Shown here: piece after piece, positions 16,562 through 25,398 of the stretch
Layout of the letters: each line of letters starts with the position of its first letter
Position numbering within the stretch: the stretch's first letter is position 1
NCBI RefSeq assembly: GCF_001536285.1
Contig: NZ_FAOZ01000043.1
Location: 1-57,975, forward strand
DNA: 57,975 bases
From: Parafrankia irregularis
GTDB taxonomy: Bacteria; Actinomycetota; Actinomycetes; Frankiales; Frankiaceae
Direction: 5' to 3'
Position numbers and translations under genes: made by a program
The notes under the pieces: model-generated
Told to the model about the DNA's origin: nothing
Database searches by the model: none
Seen by the model: the letters and a program-made list of their open reading frames with translations, nothing else

Positions 16562-16673
16562 CCTTTGCCCCCGCTTCGAAGACCAGCGGACATCAGAGCC
16601 CGCCAACCCCGTGAGAACCCCAGACAGCAGCATGATCAAAATAGGCCAGGTGGCATTAGAGCAGGAGGTCACG

Positions 16674-17168
16674 ATGGCATCGAGGCCGGTGGTGCCGATT
16701 GTGCGCAGGTCGGCTCGTGCGGTGTTGATCGATGACGAGGCCCGGCTGGTGACGATCAAACGGACCAAGCCCGGGGCGGCGCCGTACTGGACGACGCCGG
16801 GCGGAGGGATCGAGTCGGACGATCCGAGCAGGCAGGCGGCGCTGGAGCGTGAGCTGCTGGAGGAACTGGGCGCGACGGCTGTCGTGGGTCAGGAGGTGAC
16901 GCTGGTAACGACACCAGCTGATGGCGGCCAGTCCGTGCAGTACTTCTTCGCGGCTCGTTTGATCAGGCTCGATGCGTCGTTGCGATCCGGTGATGAGTAC
17001 GCCGACGCCGGCCGGGGCGGCTATGAGGTGGAGCGGATACCGCTTGATCAGCTCGCCGAGTACGACCTCAGGCCCGCGAAGATCAAGGATTTCATCAGCG
17101 AGAACCGCGCGGCGCTCCTCGCTGCGGCCGGGAGCCGGCGCTGTGATGATCAATTCGGTGCCGGGTGA
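16674..17168 (+). CDS. NUDIX hydrolase
   Basis: 164-aa NUDIX protein. RSARAVLIDDEARLVTIKRT starts the fold. YWTTPGGGIESDDPSRQAAL then ERELLEELGATA is the Nudix box with its glutamates, and YEVERIPLDQLAEYDLRPAK is the end strand and helix. The ATG at 16674 follows an AGGAGG; open sequence further upstream is ignored for that reason. The substrate is unknown. Its stop faces the stop of the minus-strand operon ending at 17189, so the two are convergent with about 20 bp between. Confidence 0.88.
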   Translation: MASRPVVPIVRRSARAVLIDDEARLVTIKRTKPGAAPYWTTPGGGIESDDPSRQAALERELLEELGATAVVGQEVTLVTTPADGGQSVQYFFAARLIRLDASLRSGDEYADAGRGGYEVERIPLDQLAEYDLRPAKIKDFISENRAALLAAAGSRRCDDQFGAG

Positions 17169-17188
17169 CGCCAGCCTGAACGCGACAC

Positions 17189-18028
17189 TCACCGAGATCC
17201 GCAGGCTGTGCGCGCGAGGTCGGCGATGCTGGTAAAGCTGTCTGCGCCGAGATGCTGGCAGGCATCCAGGAAATGGGATGCAAACGTGGCGAAGGCTTCG
17301 TTGATCGTGCCGTTGTCGTGGAGAAAGTCCCACCAGTGGAAGGTGATTACTCCCATCCCGGCTGGCTTGGCGATGTTCATCACGAATGCCGCGATTTCAC
17401 GTGGAGTGTTCTGGCGCATGTTTCTGGGTGATACCGACGTGGTCTGGTAGATCACCGTTGCCGAGCCTGCTGTGTAGCAGGGGCGTCGCCGTTTTGCCTC
17501 TGCGCGGTCTTCCGGCTGGTCGGGATCAAGGCCGAGGGCCTGGACTTCGTGGTTCATAAGGGCACGGCTGAGGTGGAACCCCGCGGTCGTGCAGCGAGCG
17601 GCCACTGTCTCGTCGATGAAGTTGTGCGGTGGTATGAGCGTCGACGTGCCGAGATCGTCGCGGAAAGCGCGCAACACCTGCAGGAGTAGATCCACCCGTC
17701 TACGGCTGGGGGCGACGAGTTCGGGTGTGCCGGGGCCGTGAGCGGTTGGGTGGTCGGCATGGGTGAGTCCATGGACCGCGATGTCCGCCTTCCCGAGGCT
17801 GAGTTGCTGGTCGAAATAGGTACGCAGGCCGCGGTCCGCGAGGGAGCGGCGTGGGTGTCCGCAGGCTTCGCGGCGAGTCGCTGCCTCGCCGAGACATCCT
17901 GAGGCGGGGAAAGGAACGACGCCCAGCACGATGGGCCGGCCGCGCCAGACGTCCCGGTCGAGCAGTGTGAGCAGGTGCGGCGGGGTGCCGCTGTGAATGT
18001 CGTCGAGCCGTATGCAGAGGGTCACCAT
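17189..18028 (-). CDS. Polysaccharide deacetylase-like (DUF2334-type) protein
   Basis: 279-aa protein related to the NodB-type carbohydrate esterases. It starts MVTLCIRLDDIHSG with the RDD-like metal Asp pair, has IAVHGLTHADHP (the HG-x-TH metal histidine motif) and IPPHNFIDETV (the usual P-P-H/x-N strand), and ends with VITFHWWDFLHD, the catalytic-His region. These match the DUF2334 branch of the polysaccharide deacetylase superfamily. No signal peptide, so cytoplasmic. It is the last of eight genes transcribed together. It may deacetylate an N-acetylated sugar intermediate made by the operon; this is inference. Confidence 0.75.
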   Translation of the reverse strand: MVTLCIRLDDIHSGTPPHLLTLLDRDVWRGRPIVLGVVPFPASGCLGEAATRREACGHPRRSLADRGLRTYFDQQLSLGKADIAVHGLTHADHPTAHGPGTPELVAPSRRRVDLLLQVLRAFRDDLGTSTLIPPHNFIDETVAARCTTAGFHLSRALMNHEVQALGLDPDQPEDRAEAKRRRPCYTAGSATVIYQTTSVSPRNMRQNTPREIAAFVMNIAKPAGMGVITFHWWDFLHDNGTINEAFATFASHFLDACQHLGADSFTSIADLARTACGSR

Positions 18029-18071
18029 GAGCGTCTCCGAGGATCTGGGGATATCGGGCTGTGGTGGCCGC

Positions 18072-20783
18072 TCAGTTCGCCGTGAGCGCGATGGTGGGTT
18101 GCTGGGCGCGGAGGAACTGGGCGAGGGAGGCGATGCGCGTCAGTGGGGCCAGGTCCGGCCGTGGCAGGGGATCCTCGCTGAGAAGGCGGGATACCGCTTC
18201 ACCGACGGCGGTGTGCAGTGGCGAGTCGTCGATGACCGTGTCGTGCAGGAGACGGCCGTCCTGGTGGGCGGTGATCCGGTGCTGGTTGCGGTCGAGCTGC
18301 CAGCCGTCCGGGGCAGTGACGGGGTCGAGGTGTGCGGTGAATCTGGTTCGCCCGGCGTGCACGGTGATGTGGCGGTGCCTGTCGTCGGAGGGCCGCCGGC
18401 CTCGGCTCCAGTGGCGGTCGCTGACCTGTCCGGTCCTGGGCGCGCCGCCGAGGACGATGGTAGACCCGGTGATCGTCGAGGCGAGTTCGAGGCTTGTGGC
18501 ATGGCCGTCGACGGCGAGGGTCGATCTTTCGGTCAGCGCGGAGACGAACATGCGCGGGTCGTAGGTGGCGGTCAGCTCGCAGCGCCGCGGGTCGTCGCCG
18601 AGGTAGGTGGCCCAGGCGTCGGCGGGCAGAAACTGGCGCAGCGCGGTGAGCATGTGCAGCCATTCGTAGCCGAGCACGCCGTAGGAGCGATCGACGAAGC
18701 GACCGCGGGCGATGTCGGCGGTGCGGTCCTTGCTGAACGTGATGCCGATGTGGTCGAGCGGCGCGTCGGGCTCCAGCTCGGCGATGAGTCGACGCAGTGT
18801 GTCGAGTGCGCGGCTGTGTCGGTACTGATCGACGAGGGCCAGCCGGGCGCCACGGTGGGCTGCCAGCAACGCGGTCAGCTCCGCGATCTCGTGTCCCTGA
18901 CAGGCAGGCTTTTCCAGCAGTATCCGTGCCGCCGGGTCTCGGCCCAGGATGGCGCGGAGGACCGGCAGATGATCGGCGGTGGGGCAGCAGATCGACCACA
19001 GCGCCACGGCCGACGCGACGGCGTCGGGCAGCCCGTCGATGCCGGAGGTGAAACTACGGAATCCCCGGGGAAGGTCCTGGTGCTTGGGATCGAGGATGGT
19101 CAGCGAGGCGCCTGCTTTGGCGAGGATCTCAGAGTGCAGGCGTCCGGCGACGCCGTAGCCGACGACACAGGCGTGCAGCCCGCTGACATCGGACGGGGTG
19201 GTGCGGGCATCACCGGTCGGGGCCGGATCGCGGGCTGGCGGTCCCGCGAGGTAGGTGTCGTAGTACGCCTCGTAGAGCCCGGCCGATCGGAGGAGGTCGT
19301 CGACGGCCTCGGTGTGCACTCCAGGTGTGAGCTGGTCAGCGGTGCGGCAGAGCCAACCGGTGGCGATCAGCGTGCCGGCTCGGTAGGCGTCGTAACCCTG
19401 GTTGGGTATCGCGTCGGCTTCGTACAGGTTGAGTGACCGGCCGTCGCCGAGGACGGTGGCGTGGTGCCCGCCGGCGAGACGGTACCTGCGCCCGATGCCG
19501 GGGATGGGCGTGGCCTGTTCTGCGTAGCGGGTGGTGGCCAGCAGGCTGAAGTCCTGGGTGGCGAAGGGCGCGAGGAACACGTCGTCGCGCAGGAGCGCCA
19601 GGTCCGCGGTGGTCAGGGCGTCATCCCCCGTGGTGCCAACGATGAGGAACGGGGCTGTCGCGCGTAGTGCATCGGCGACACGGCGGTGGGTGGGGTAGCC
19701 CGACTCGGCGGCGAGGATGAGAGCGAGCGGGTCAGTGTCGACGATGTGGACCTGGGCGCCTTGGGCGCGCAGGTTCCCGGCGAGCCGGGAGCCGAGCTCG
19801 CCGAAACCGATCACGAGCACCTGGCGTCCGATGATCTTGTGGGCGGCCAGCAGGCTGCGTAGGCGGCGGGCGCAGGAGTCCGCGATCTCCGGGTAGCCGA
19901 GCCGGGTCTTGAGCTCGGAGCGGGCGAGATTGAGCACTGGGATCGCCAATGGCCCGGCGGCGGCGATGCGCTTGAGCCCGGAGACGGTCAGCTCGACGGC
20001 GGCGTCGACACGCCGGGAGGCGTCCTTGCTGCCATAGCCCTGCGCGATGAACCCGCCGTCGTCGATGACGAGCACCCGGCATCCGGCGGCGTGGGCGCCA
20101 TCGATGAAGGCATCGACGCCTGCCCGCGCTGCCGCCAGTTCGCTGTGGTGGCTTTCGGGCGCGTTGATGGCCGTGTTGTCCAGGACGGCGCTGGCGATGC
20201 CGTGGGCGAGCAGGGTGGCGTGGACCCGGTCGCGCCGCTGGGTGCGGTCACCCTTGGCGAGGGCGTAGATCCTCGATGCGGGGATTCCTGCGCGGTGGAT
20301 GGCCAGCAGGAAGCCGAGGGTGTTCTCGACGTAGTGATCGCGAAAGATCAGAGCCCAGCATTCGAGGCCGAGATCTGTGGTGGCGTACCGGTCGATGAGC
20401 GGGAGATGGGCGCGGATGCGGTCCAGTTCGCCGCTGCTGTGGCGGCGTAGCCGCATCACCAGCTCGTCGATGAGCCGGGCCGCTTCCCGTGCGCCAGCGG
20501 GGTGGGAGTCGAGCAGGATCTCAAGGTGCGGTTCGGACTCCAGCGGGTGGGCTTGGGCGTCCGGAACGGGCGGGTAGGTGGCGCGCCAGCGGACTGTGAG
20601 GTCCGCTGGCGCGCCACCGCTCAACGGCACGACCGCTGTGTCGGGGTGCGGAAACTCGACCGGCAGTCCGTGCGCGGCGGTGATCTGCACGAGCGCCGCG
20701 CGTAGTTCGTCTGGGCTCAGCGGGCCGTGCACGACGCGCCATTCCTGGTCGCGCGGTGCGGCTGTCAGGGCTGGAGTGGTCAT
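18072..20783 (-). CDS. Fusion of SAHH-like NAD-binding domain with Gfo/Idh/MocA oxidoreductase
   Basis: Unusual 903-aa two-enzyme fusion. Residues about 120-510 resemble S-adenosylhomocysteine hydrolase: VLVIDDGGFIAQG (237-249), then a NLARSELK segment in place of the usual NVNDSVTK. The NAD site is VLVIGFGELGSR (322-333), with IVDTDPLALILAAE after it. The usual N-terminal substrate signatures of SAHH are not seen. After a short linker (about 515-532), residues 535-903 are a MocA-type dehydrogenase: CVVGYGVAGRLHSEI (539-553) and ILLEKPACQG (621-630) with the EKP lysine. Both Rossmann sites look intact. Seventh gene of the operon; 29 bp separates it from the phosphotransferase. A redox isomerisation of a nucleoside, sugar or cyclitol is plausible. 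Confidence 0.82.
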   Translation of the reverse strand: MTTPALTAAPRDQEWRVVHGPLSPDELRAALVQITAAHGLPVEFPHPDTAVVPLSGGAPADLTVRWRATYPPVPDAQAHPLESEPHLEILLDSHPAGAREAARLIDELVMRLRRHSSGELDRIRAHLPLIDRYATTDLGLECWALIFRDHYVENTLGFLLAIHRAGIPASRIYALAKGDRTQRRDRVHATLLAHGIASAVLDNTAINAPESHHSELAAARAGVDAFIDGAHAAGCRVLVIDDGGFIAQGYGSKDASRRVDAAVELTVSGLKRIAAAGPLAIPVLNLARSELKTRLGYPEIADSCARRLRSLLAAHKIIGRQVLVIGFGELGSRLAGNLRAQGAQVHIVDTDPLALILAAESGYPTHRRVADALRATAPFLIVGTTGDDALTTADLALLRDDVFLAPFATQDFSLLATTRYAEQATPIPGIGRRYRLAGGHHATVLGDGRSLNLYEADAIPNQGYDAYRAGTLIATGWLCRTADQLTPGVHTEAVDDLLRSAGLYEAYYDTYLAGPPARDPAPTGDARTTPSDVSGLHACVVGYGVAGRLHSEILAKAGASLTILDPKHQDLPRGFRSFTSGIDGLPDAVASAVALWSICCPTADHLPVLRAILGRDPAARILLEKPACQGHEIAELTALLAAHRGARLALVDQYRHSRALDTLRRLIAELEPDAPLDHIGITFSKDRTADIARGRFVDRSYGVLGYEWLHMLTALRQFLPADAWATYLGDDPRRCELTATYDPRMFVSALTERSTLAVDGHATSLELASTITGSTIVLGGAPRTGQVSDRHWSRGRRPSDDRHRHITVHAGRTRFTAHLDPVTAPDGWQLDRNQHRITAHQDGRLLHDTVIDDSPLHTAVGEAVSRLLSEDPLPRPDLAPLTRIASLAQFLRAQQPTIALTAN

Positions 20784-20812
20784 GATGTCCCTCGCTGGGG
20801 GCGGCGGCGGTG

Positions 20813-21865
20813 TCAGCGGCGTGCGGTCAGCTCGTGGAGAAGGGCGTCGGTGGCGGCTTGGTGGTCAAGCAGGATGCGCGCGGCCCGGTGGCGATGGAGC
20901 CAGAACTCGTCGAGGGCGTCCTGGAACAGGCCCGGCTTGAGGTAGTGCTGCTTGACGCCGTACAGGCTGGTGAGCAGCTGCAGTAGCGCGACCCGGGCGC
21001 AGGCGCGGATGTCGTCGGCCGCAGCTCGGGGGTTGGCCTCCAGGTAGCTTTCGATCAGTGTGCGGGCCGTGGCGAGCCAGTCCGTCGTCGTGGCGACGGT
21101 GTTGGGGTAGAAGGCGACCCGGCCCAGCTCGTATGCCAGGAAGAACGGGTCCGGCGGCCGGAAGTCGATGACCGCGCGGAGGCGGTCGTCGTCGAAGAGC
21201 AGGTTGACCGGGCTGTAGTCGCCGTGCAGGACCTGTGTGGTGAGCGTGGGCAGGTCAGCCAGGAGGCGGGGGATCTCATCGAGAACCTGTCGCCGCTCGG
21301 CGAGGGTGCGGACGGCGACGGCGTCGAACGAGTCCACCGGGCCTGTCGCGAGGCGGGCCTCGGCGATGTCCGTGAGGCGGTCGATGGTCGCGGCAAGCTC
21401 GGCGACGTCGACGGCGAGCCAGCTGCGTGCCTGCGTGGAGGGTGCGGCGCTCGCGGGCAGGGCCGCGAAGGTGGTGTGGATGAGGCCGAGGGCGTTGCCG
21501 GCGCCACGTGCCTGGCCCGCGGTGAGCGCGGTGGTGACGACCTTCCCGGGCATCCATTCCCACACGGATATCGGGTAGGGGGTGCTGGCGTCGATCAGGT
21601 GGCCGGCATTGTTACGGAGCAGCTCGGCGACCGGCACACCGTGCTGTCCGCCGAGCGCCGACAGCTCGATCGCGTCGGCCTCGCCGGTCAGGTCGGTGCC
21701 TGGAAGGTAGTTCTTAACGAAGACGTCGCCGTCCGCGCACGTCGCCCGGTAGTTGATCGTGCCCTGCCCGATGGGGAGCTGGTCCAGGCGCTGAGGGGTG
21801 AGCCCGTAGCTGCGTGTGAGAACGTCAGCGATCAAGGTTGTCGGGTCGGTGGTGAGATCAGTCAT
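20813..21865 (-). CDS. APH/homoserine kinase II-like phosphotransferase
   Basis: 350-aa protein-kinase-fold small-molecule phosphotransferase. PIGQGTINYRATCADGDVFVKNYLPG is the nucleotide loop and conserved lysine, in two contiguous stretches of residues 27-52. TQVLHGDYSPVNLLFDDDRL is the Brenner-type catalytic loop (HGDxxxxN), and AVIDFRPPDPFFLAYELGR carries the metal-binding Asp. Family members phosphorylate amino sugars, homoserine, choline or methylthioribose. Its start overlaps the stop of the glycosyltransferase gene by 4 bases. In this operon it could activate a sugar, or act as a self-protection kinase. Confidence 0.87.
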   Translation of the reverse strand: MTDLTTDPTTLIADVLTRSYGLTPQRLDQLPIGQGTINYRATCADGDVFVKNYLPGTDLTGEADAIELSALGGQHGVPVAELLRNNAGHLIDASTPYPISVWEWMPGKVVTTALTAGQARGAGNALGLIHTTFAALPASAAPSTQARSWLAVDVAELAATIDRLTDIAEARLATGPVDSFDAVAVRTLAERRQVLDEIPRLLADLPTLTTQVLHGDYSPVNLLFDDDRLRAVIDFRPPDPFFLAYELGRVAFYPNTVATTTDWLATARTLIESYLEANPRAAADDIRACARVALLQLLTSLYGVKQHYLKPGLFQDALDEFWLHRHRAARILLDHQAATDALLHELTARR

Positions 21866-22998
21866 CGACGGTGGTCTCCGGTCAGGTGTGGGCGTGGTCG
21901 GTGTGGGGGCGGCTCACCCGGGAGCAGTTCCGCGGCGAGTGCCTGGTAGATCTGGCCGATGCGTCTCCACCGGCTGGCCGACTCGCCCGGCGGCCGGCGG
22001 GCCGGCGGGCCGGCGGCGTGTCCCGGTGATGTCAGCATCGCCTCGGCGGAGGCCAGCGCTCCGCCGAGGCCGTCCTCGGCGGGTGCCAGCCACCGAGAGT
22101 GACCTTGGGTGATTTCTCTTACTGCGGGCAGGTCGGGGGCGATCACCGGTACCCGATAGCAGGTGGCCGTGGTCACCGAACTGGGGTGCAGCACGTCGGC
22201 GAAGAAGCCGTAACCTGCGTCGGTCCGGTAGGGGCAGACAGCGGCGTGCGCGGAGGCGTAGAGGTGGCCGGCCTGCTCCGGGGGCACCCGATGCGGATAC
22301 CAGATCAGCCGGCCGCCGGAACCCGCGACGACGCGCCCAAGATCAGCCGATATCGCGGGATCACGGCTGGCGCCGGCGATGAGCAGCCGTGCACGGTGGG
22401 TGTGGGCGAGGAAGGCCGCGGCCGTGGCGGGCACGTCCTTGTACCGGGTGATGTGGCCCATCAGCAGGAATAGCGGCTCGTCGCCGCCTACCTGCTCCAC
22501 CATCGCGGCGATGGCTCCAGTCGGCGGCTGCCCGGGGTCGTCCAGCCCGGCCCAGCCGACCACCCGCACGTCCGCGCCCGTTCGCGCGCGCAGTGACACC
22601 CCGTCGGCGTGCGTGTGGCACAGGACGAGGTCCGCGAGGCCGAGAACCTCCTGGGCCACGGCGTCGTCGGTGTCCGTCACCGCGCCGCCGTCGATCGGGT
22701 GGAGATTATGGACCGTCCACACGATGCGCCATCCGGCGCGTCGCAGCCGGGCCAGGGCCGCCAGCAGTTCGGCGGCGGCCCGTGGTGTGCGGACCCCCTC
22801 GGCGGGATCGTGGTAAAGCCGCTTGAGCCGGTGAAGGTTCACCACCCCGGGCGGATGTGTCGCCTTCAGGCTCGCGAGGCCCGGGCTGAAATCCAAGGGG
22901 AGTGCCGGCGGGGCGTGCCGGTGCAGGTGCGCGAAGTACGGACTCGGCCAGCGCGGATAGTCCGTAATCATCACCCATCGGCGGGTCGGCGTCGTCAT
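21862..22998 (-). CDS. Glycosyltransferase (GT-B type)
   Basis: 378-aa glycosyltransferase. It starts RRWVMITDYPRWPSPYFAHL. IVWTVHNLHPIDG is the acceptor-domain loop, LADLVLCHTHAD ends the first Rossmann fold, and FLLMGHITRYKDVPATAAAF begins the donor domain. GYGFFADVLHPSSVTTAT and PVIAPDLPAVREI match the nucleotide-sugar binding region of family-4-like enzymes, although the usual E-x7-E pattern is altered. The ATG at 22998 overlaps the stop of the upstream isomerase-like gene by 4 bases. Donor and acceptor are unknown; the operon suggests a glycosylated small molecule rather than cell-wall work. Confidence 0.8.
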   Translation of the reverse strand: MTTPTRRWVMITDYPRWPSPYFAHLHRHAPPALPLDFSPGLASLKATHPPGVVNLHRLKRLYHDPAEGVRTPRAAAELLAALARLRRAGWRIVWTVHNLHPIDGGAVTDTDDAVAQEVLGLADLVLCHTHADGVSLRARTGADVRVVGWAGLDDPGQPPTGAIAAMVEQVGGDEPLFLLMGHITRYKDVPATAAAFLAHTHRARLLIAGASRDPAISADLGRVVAGSGGRLIWYPHRVPPEQAGHLYASAHAAVCPYRTDAGYGFFADVLHPSSVTTATCYRVPVIAPDLPAVREITQGHSRWLAPAEDGLGGALASAEAMLTSPGHAAGPPARRPPGESASRWRRIGQIYQALAAELLPGEPPPHRPRPHLTGDHRR

Positions 22999-23801
22999 GG
23001 GCGGTCCTCCAGACCGGAGCGCCACCAGGCGGCGGCGCGGCGGTACCGCACCAGACAGCTCTGCTGGTCGCGGTCGGCACCCGTCCACTCGAACGCGATC
23101 TCGACAGACCTGTCGTGACTCAGGGCCCCGAACGTCCGTGCCACGATCCGGTGGCCGGCGCCGGTCAGGCCGTCGCCGTTGTCGCTGACGTGCACGGCCC
23201 CGGTATGTGGGACGAGCTGTGACAGGTTTCCGGCAAGAGCGTCGGGGATGGCGGAGCACAACCAGGCGCGGTGGACCTGGTCAGTGTCCATGAGGACTTC
23301 GAGCCCCGAAGTGCGTTTGAGGTGCGCGGCGGCTGAGGTGAGCGCGTCCGCCGTGAACCACGCCGGATCATGCAACTCGACCAGCGTGGTCAGCCCGTAC
23401 GGGGCAGCGAGATCCGGCACCGCCAGGTCGGACCACTGCCATTCGTCGAGGACGCGCCGGGCCAGCAGACGGACCGCGCGGGCTCCCAGCACGGCGGCGG
23501 CGCGCCCCAGCCGGTCAAGCTCGGCGCTCGCCTGCTGGTACGTCTCCGTGCCCGGCCGGACGAAGTCGGCCAGGTCGAGGTCCGCGGTGACCATGGTGAT
23601 CGGCACACCCATCCGGCATCGGCGAGCCCAACGGCTAAGGGTGGCGATGTCGCGTCTGGCGACGTCGAACCCGCGCGGGCCGCCCCGCAGATGCAGAAAG
23701 GGAAGCTGGTGAGCTGTCGCGAGTGCGAGCAGGTCCTCCAGCTCGATGTGGCGGATGCCGATGCTGTAGAGCCCGATGGCCGTCGGTGGTGTGCCGGTCA
23801 T
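22995..23801 (-). CDS. Sugar phosphate isomerase/epimerase-like TIM-barrel protein
   Basis: 268-aa protein of the xylose-isomerase-like TIM barrel superfamily (endonuclease IV, IolE, IolI). The N-terminus ends strand 1 with GLYSIGIRHIELEDLLALA. PFLHLRGGPRGFDVARRDI, VPITMVTADLDLADFVRPG, RAVRLL, LTTLVELHDPAWF, VLMDTDQVHRAWL and TGAVHVSDN follow as successive strands. ELHD and the MDTDQ and HVSDN strands hold the likely metal ligands (Glu, Asp, His). Coupled on both sides (ATGA overlaps). It would epimerise or dehydrate a sugar or inosose intermediate, consistent with the MocA and dehydrogenase partners. Confidence 0.78.
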   Translation of the reverse strand: MTGTPPTAIGLYSIGIRHIELEDLLALATAHQLPFLHLRGGPRGFDVARRDIATLSRWARRCRMGVPITMVTADLDLADFVRPGTETYQQASAELDRLGRAAAVLGARAVRLLARRVLDEWQWSDLAVPDLAAPYGLTTLVELHDPAWFTADALTSAAAHLKRTSGLEVLMDTDQVHRAWLCSAIPDALAGNLSQLVPHTGAVHVSDNGDGLTGAGHRIVARTFGALSHDRSVEIAFEWTGADRDQQSCLVRYRRAAAWWRSGLEDRP

Positions 23802-24688
23802 GACCATTCCAGGATCACGAACGGGGCGGCGGGCCGCCGCGACCCGGCCAGCGCGGCGTAGAACGGCCCGGCCTGCTCGCCCGGGATCCGGGCGAACCAG
23901 CCCGGCGCACCGTCGGGGTCGACGGTGGCGGTGACCCAGCGCAGCGCTGTCTGGAACATCGCCCGCCGCATCTCGCCATCGTGGCCGGCGAGTTCGTGCA
24001 TCCCTGCTACGACAGCGCCGTGTCGGTGCACGGCCGCAGCGGACAGGTCCGCCTCCGTTGCCGGCGTTCCCAGCAGCCCGAGAAGCCCGCCCGGCGCTGT
24101 CAGTGTCAGAGCCTGCGCTGCTCGTCCGGTGCAGTCGATGACGATCGGTTGCGACGCCGCACGCGGCGGTTCGGCCAGCACGGTGACGCCCGGCAAGGTC
24201 GCCAGAGCGGGCCGCGGGTGCTGGGTCACGACCTCGACCTGGGCCACGCCGAGCCGGGCGAGCTCCAGAGCGCAGCCCACCGCGACCGGGCCACCGCCGA
24301 GGACCAGGACCGTGCGGTGGGTACGGCAGTGTGCCACCCAACTGTCCAGGCCCAGAGCGGCCATCACCTGGAAGCGGGCAGCCGCGACATGCTCGGCTCG
24401 GGCGCCCTGCGGCACGGGCAGCCCACGGGGGTCACGGGGTGCGGCGGCGGCGCCGTGGGGCACGGGGATCAGCAGCTGGTCACCGCTTGGCCGACCGACG
24501 ATCGTCATGTACCCGGCCTCGTGATCGGCGCCGTTCACCGTGGCGGCCAGGCGTCGCAGTTCGGTCCCGGGGCTGACCACGCTGTAGCACGCGGTCGACC
24601 AACCTGGTGGCACCGACACGGGTGGCACGACGACGGCGGCACCGCGCCGGAAGAGGATCCGGGCCCCCGCATGCGTGGACCTGGTCAT
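23798..24688 (-). CDS. Zinc-type alcohol dehydrogenase-like protein lacking the Zn ligands
   Basis: 296-aa medium-chain dehydrogenase-like protein, shorter than the usual 340 or so. WSTACYSVVSPGTELRRLA matches the SxISPGTE segment of the threonine/sorbitol dehydrogenase relatives found in polysaccharide clusters and of BchC. The NAD site is TVLVLGGGPVAVGCALELAR, followed by QVEVVTQHPRPALA. The Cys-His-Glu zinc ligands and the four-cysteine structural zinc lobe are not seen, so catalysis would have to differ. Start ATG at 24688, overlapping the HAD gene stop. Probable role: oxidation or isomerisation of the operon's sugar intermediate. Confidence 0.72.
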   Translation of the reverse strand: MTRSTHAGARILFRRGAAVVVPPVSVPPGWSTACYSVVSPGTELRRLAATVNGADHEAGYMTIVGRPSGDQLLIPVPHGAAAAPRDPRGLPVPQGARAEHVAAARFQVMAALGLDSWVAHCRTHRTVLVLGGGPVAVGCALELARLGVAQVEVVTQHPRPALATLPGVTVLAEPPRAASQPIVIDCTGRAAQALTLTAPGGLLGLLGTPATEADLSAAAVHRHGAVVAGMHELAGHDGEMRRAMFQTALRWVTATVDPDGAPGWFARIPGEQAGPFYAALAGSRRPAAPFVILEWS

Positions 24689-25398
24689 GGCCACCGTTCC
24701 AGGAGGTCGGGGAGTTCCCCCACGTGAGTGATCACTGGGGTGTCGCCTGGCAGGCCATGCGGCCGAGGCCCGGAGCACACCAACGCGGCCCGCATCCCGA
24801 AGGCGCGTGGGCCGAGGACGTCCAGGCCGACGGTGTCGCCGACGAACAGGATCATCTCCGGCGGGCATTCGGCTTCGCCCCGGGCAGCGTCGGCGACGGC
24901 GGCATAGAACCGGGGGTCGGGTTTAGCGACCGCGAAGTCGCTCGACAGCACGAGGGAGTCGAAACACCCCGCCAGCCCGGCGGCGGCGAGGGTGCGTTGC
25001 CGGTGGGCGACCGGCCGCTGGGTGTTGCACGCCAGGACGAGCGTCCGTCCCGTACCGCGAAGCGCCTGGACCGCCCGCGCGGCGCGCGGATCTACGGCAC
25101 CATCAGGCACGGCCCTCCACAGGGCGGCAACCACCGCTGCCAGGTCCGGTGTCTCGAGGCCCAGACGGCGCCACGCAGCGGTGAGGATCACCTCCCACGG
25201 CGTCTGGACACCTCTCCGATACGCGGCCTTGGCCTCGGCCCGAGCCTCCTCGACCGCCTCCTCGAGCCCCGCGGGGCTCGGACGACCCAGACGATGCTCC
25301 AGCACGGCCACGACATCGCGCCCGGATGGCGACGGCCCAGGCTCGGCCAGCGTGCCGCCGAAGTCCAGCGCCACCGCGGCCACCGCTCGCTCACCCAC
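24685..25398 (-). CDS. HAD family hydrolase
   Basis: 237-aa haloacid dehalogenase-fold phosphatase. Motif I is VAALDFGGTLAEPG (the DxxGT form, the second Asp replaced by Gly-Gly spacing, so the acid/base residue needs checking). Motif II is LVLACNTQRP, motif III lies near AKPDPRFYAAV, and motif IV is ILFVGDTVGLDVLGPRAFGM. I took the GTG at 25398, which overlaps the upstream HprK-like gene, giving a normal N-terminus. It would dephosphorylate a sugar phosphate made in the same operon. The reading D-F-G-G-T rather than D-x-D-G-T is a real oddity. Confidence 0.82.
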   Translation of the reverse strand: MGERAVAAVALDFGGTLAEPGPSPSGRDVVAVLEHRLGRPSPAGLEEAVEEARAEAKAAYRRGVQTPWEVILTAAWRRLGLETPDLAAVVAALWRAVPDGAVDPRAARAVQALRGTGRTLVLACNTQRPVAHRQRTLAAAGLAGCFDSLVLSSDFAVAKPDPRFYAAVADAARGEAECPPEMILFVGDTVGLDVLGPRAFGMRAALVCSGPRPHGLPGDTPVITHVGELPDLLERWP

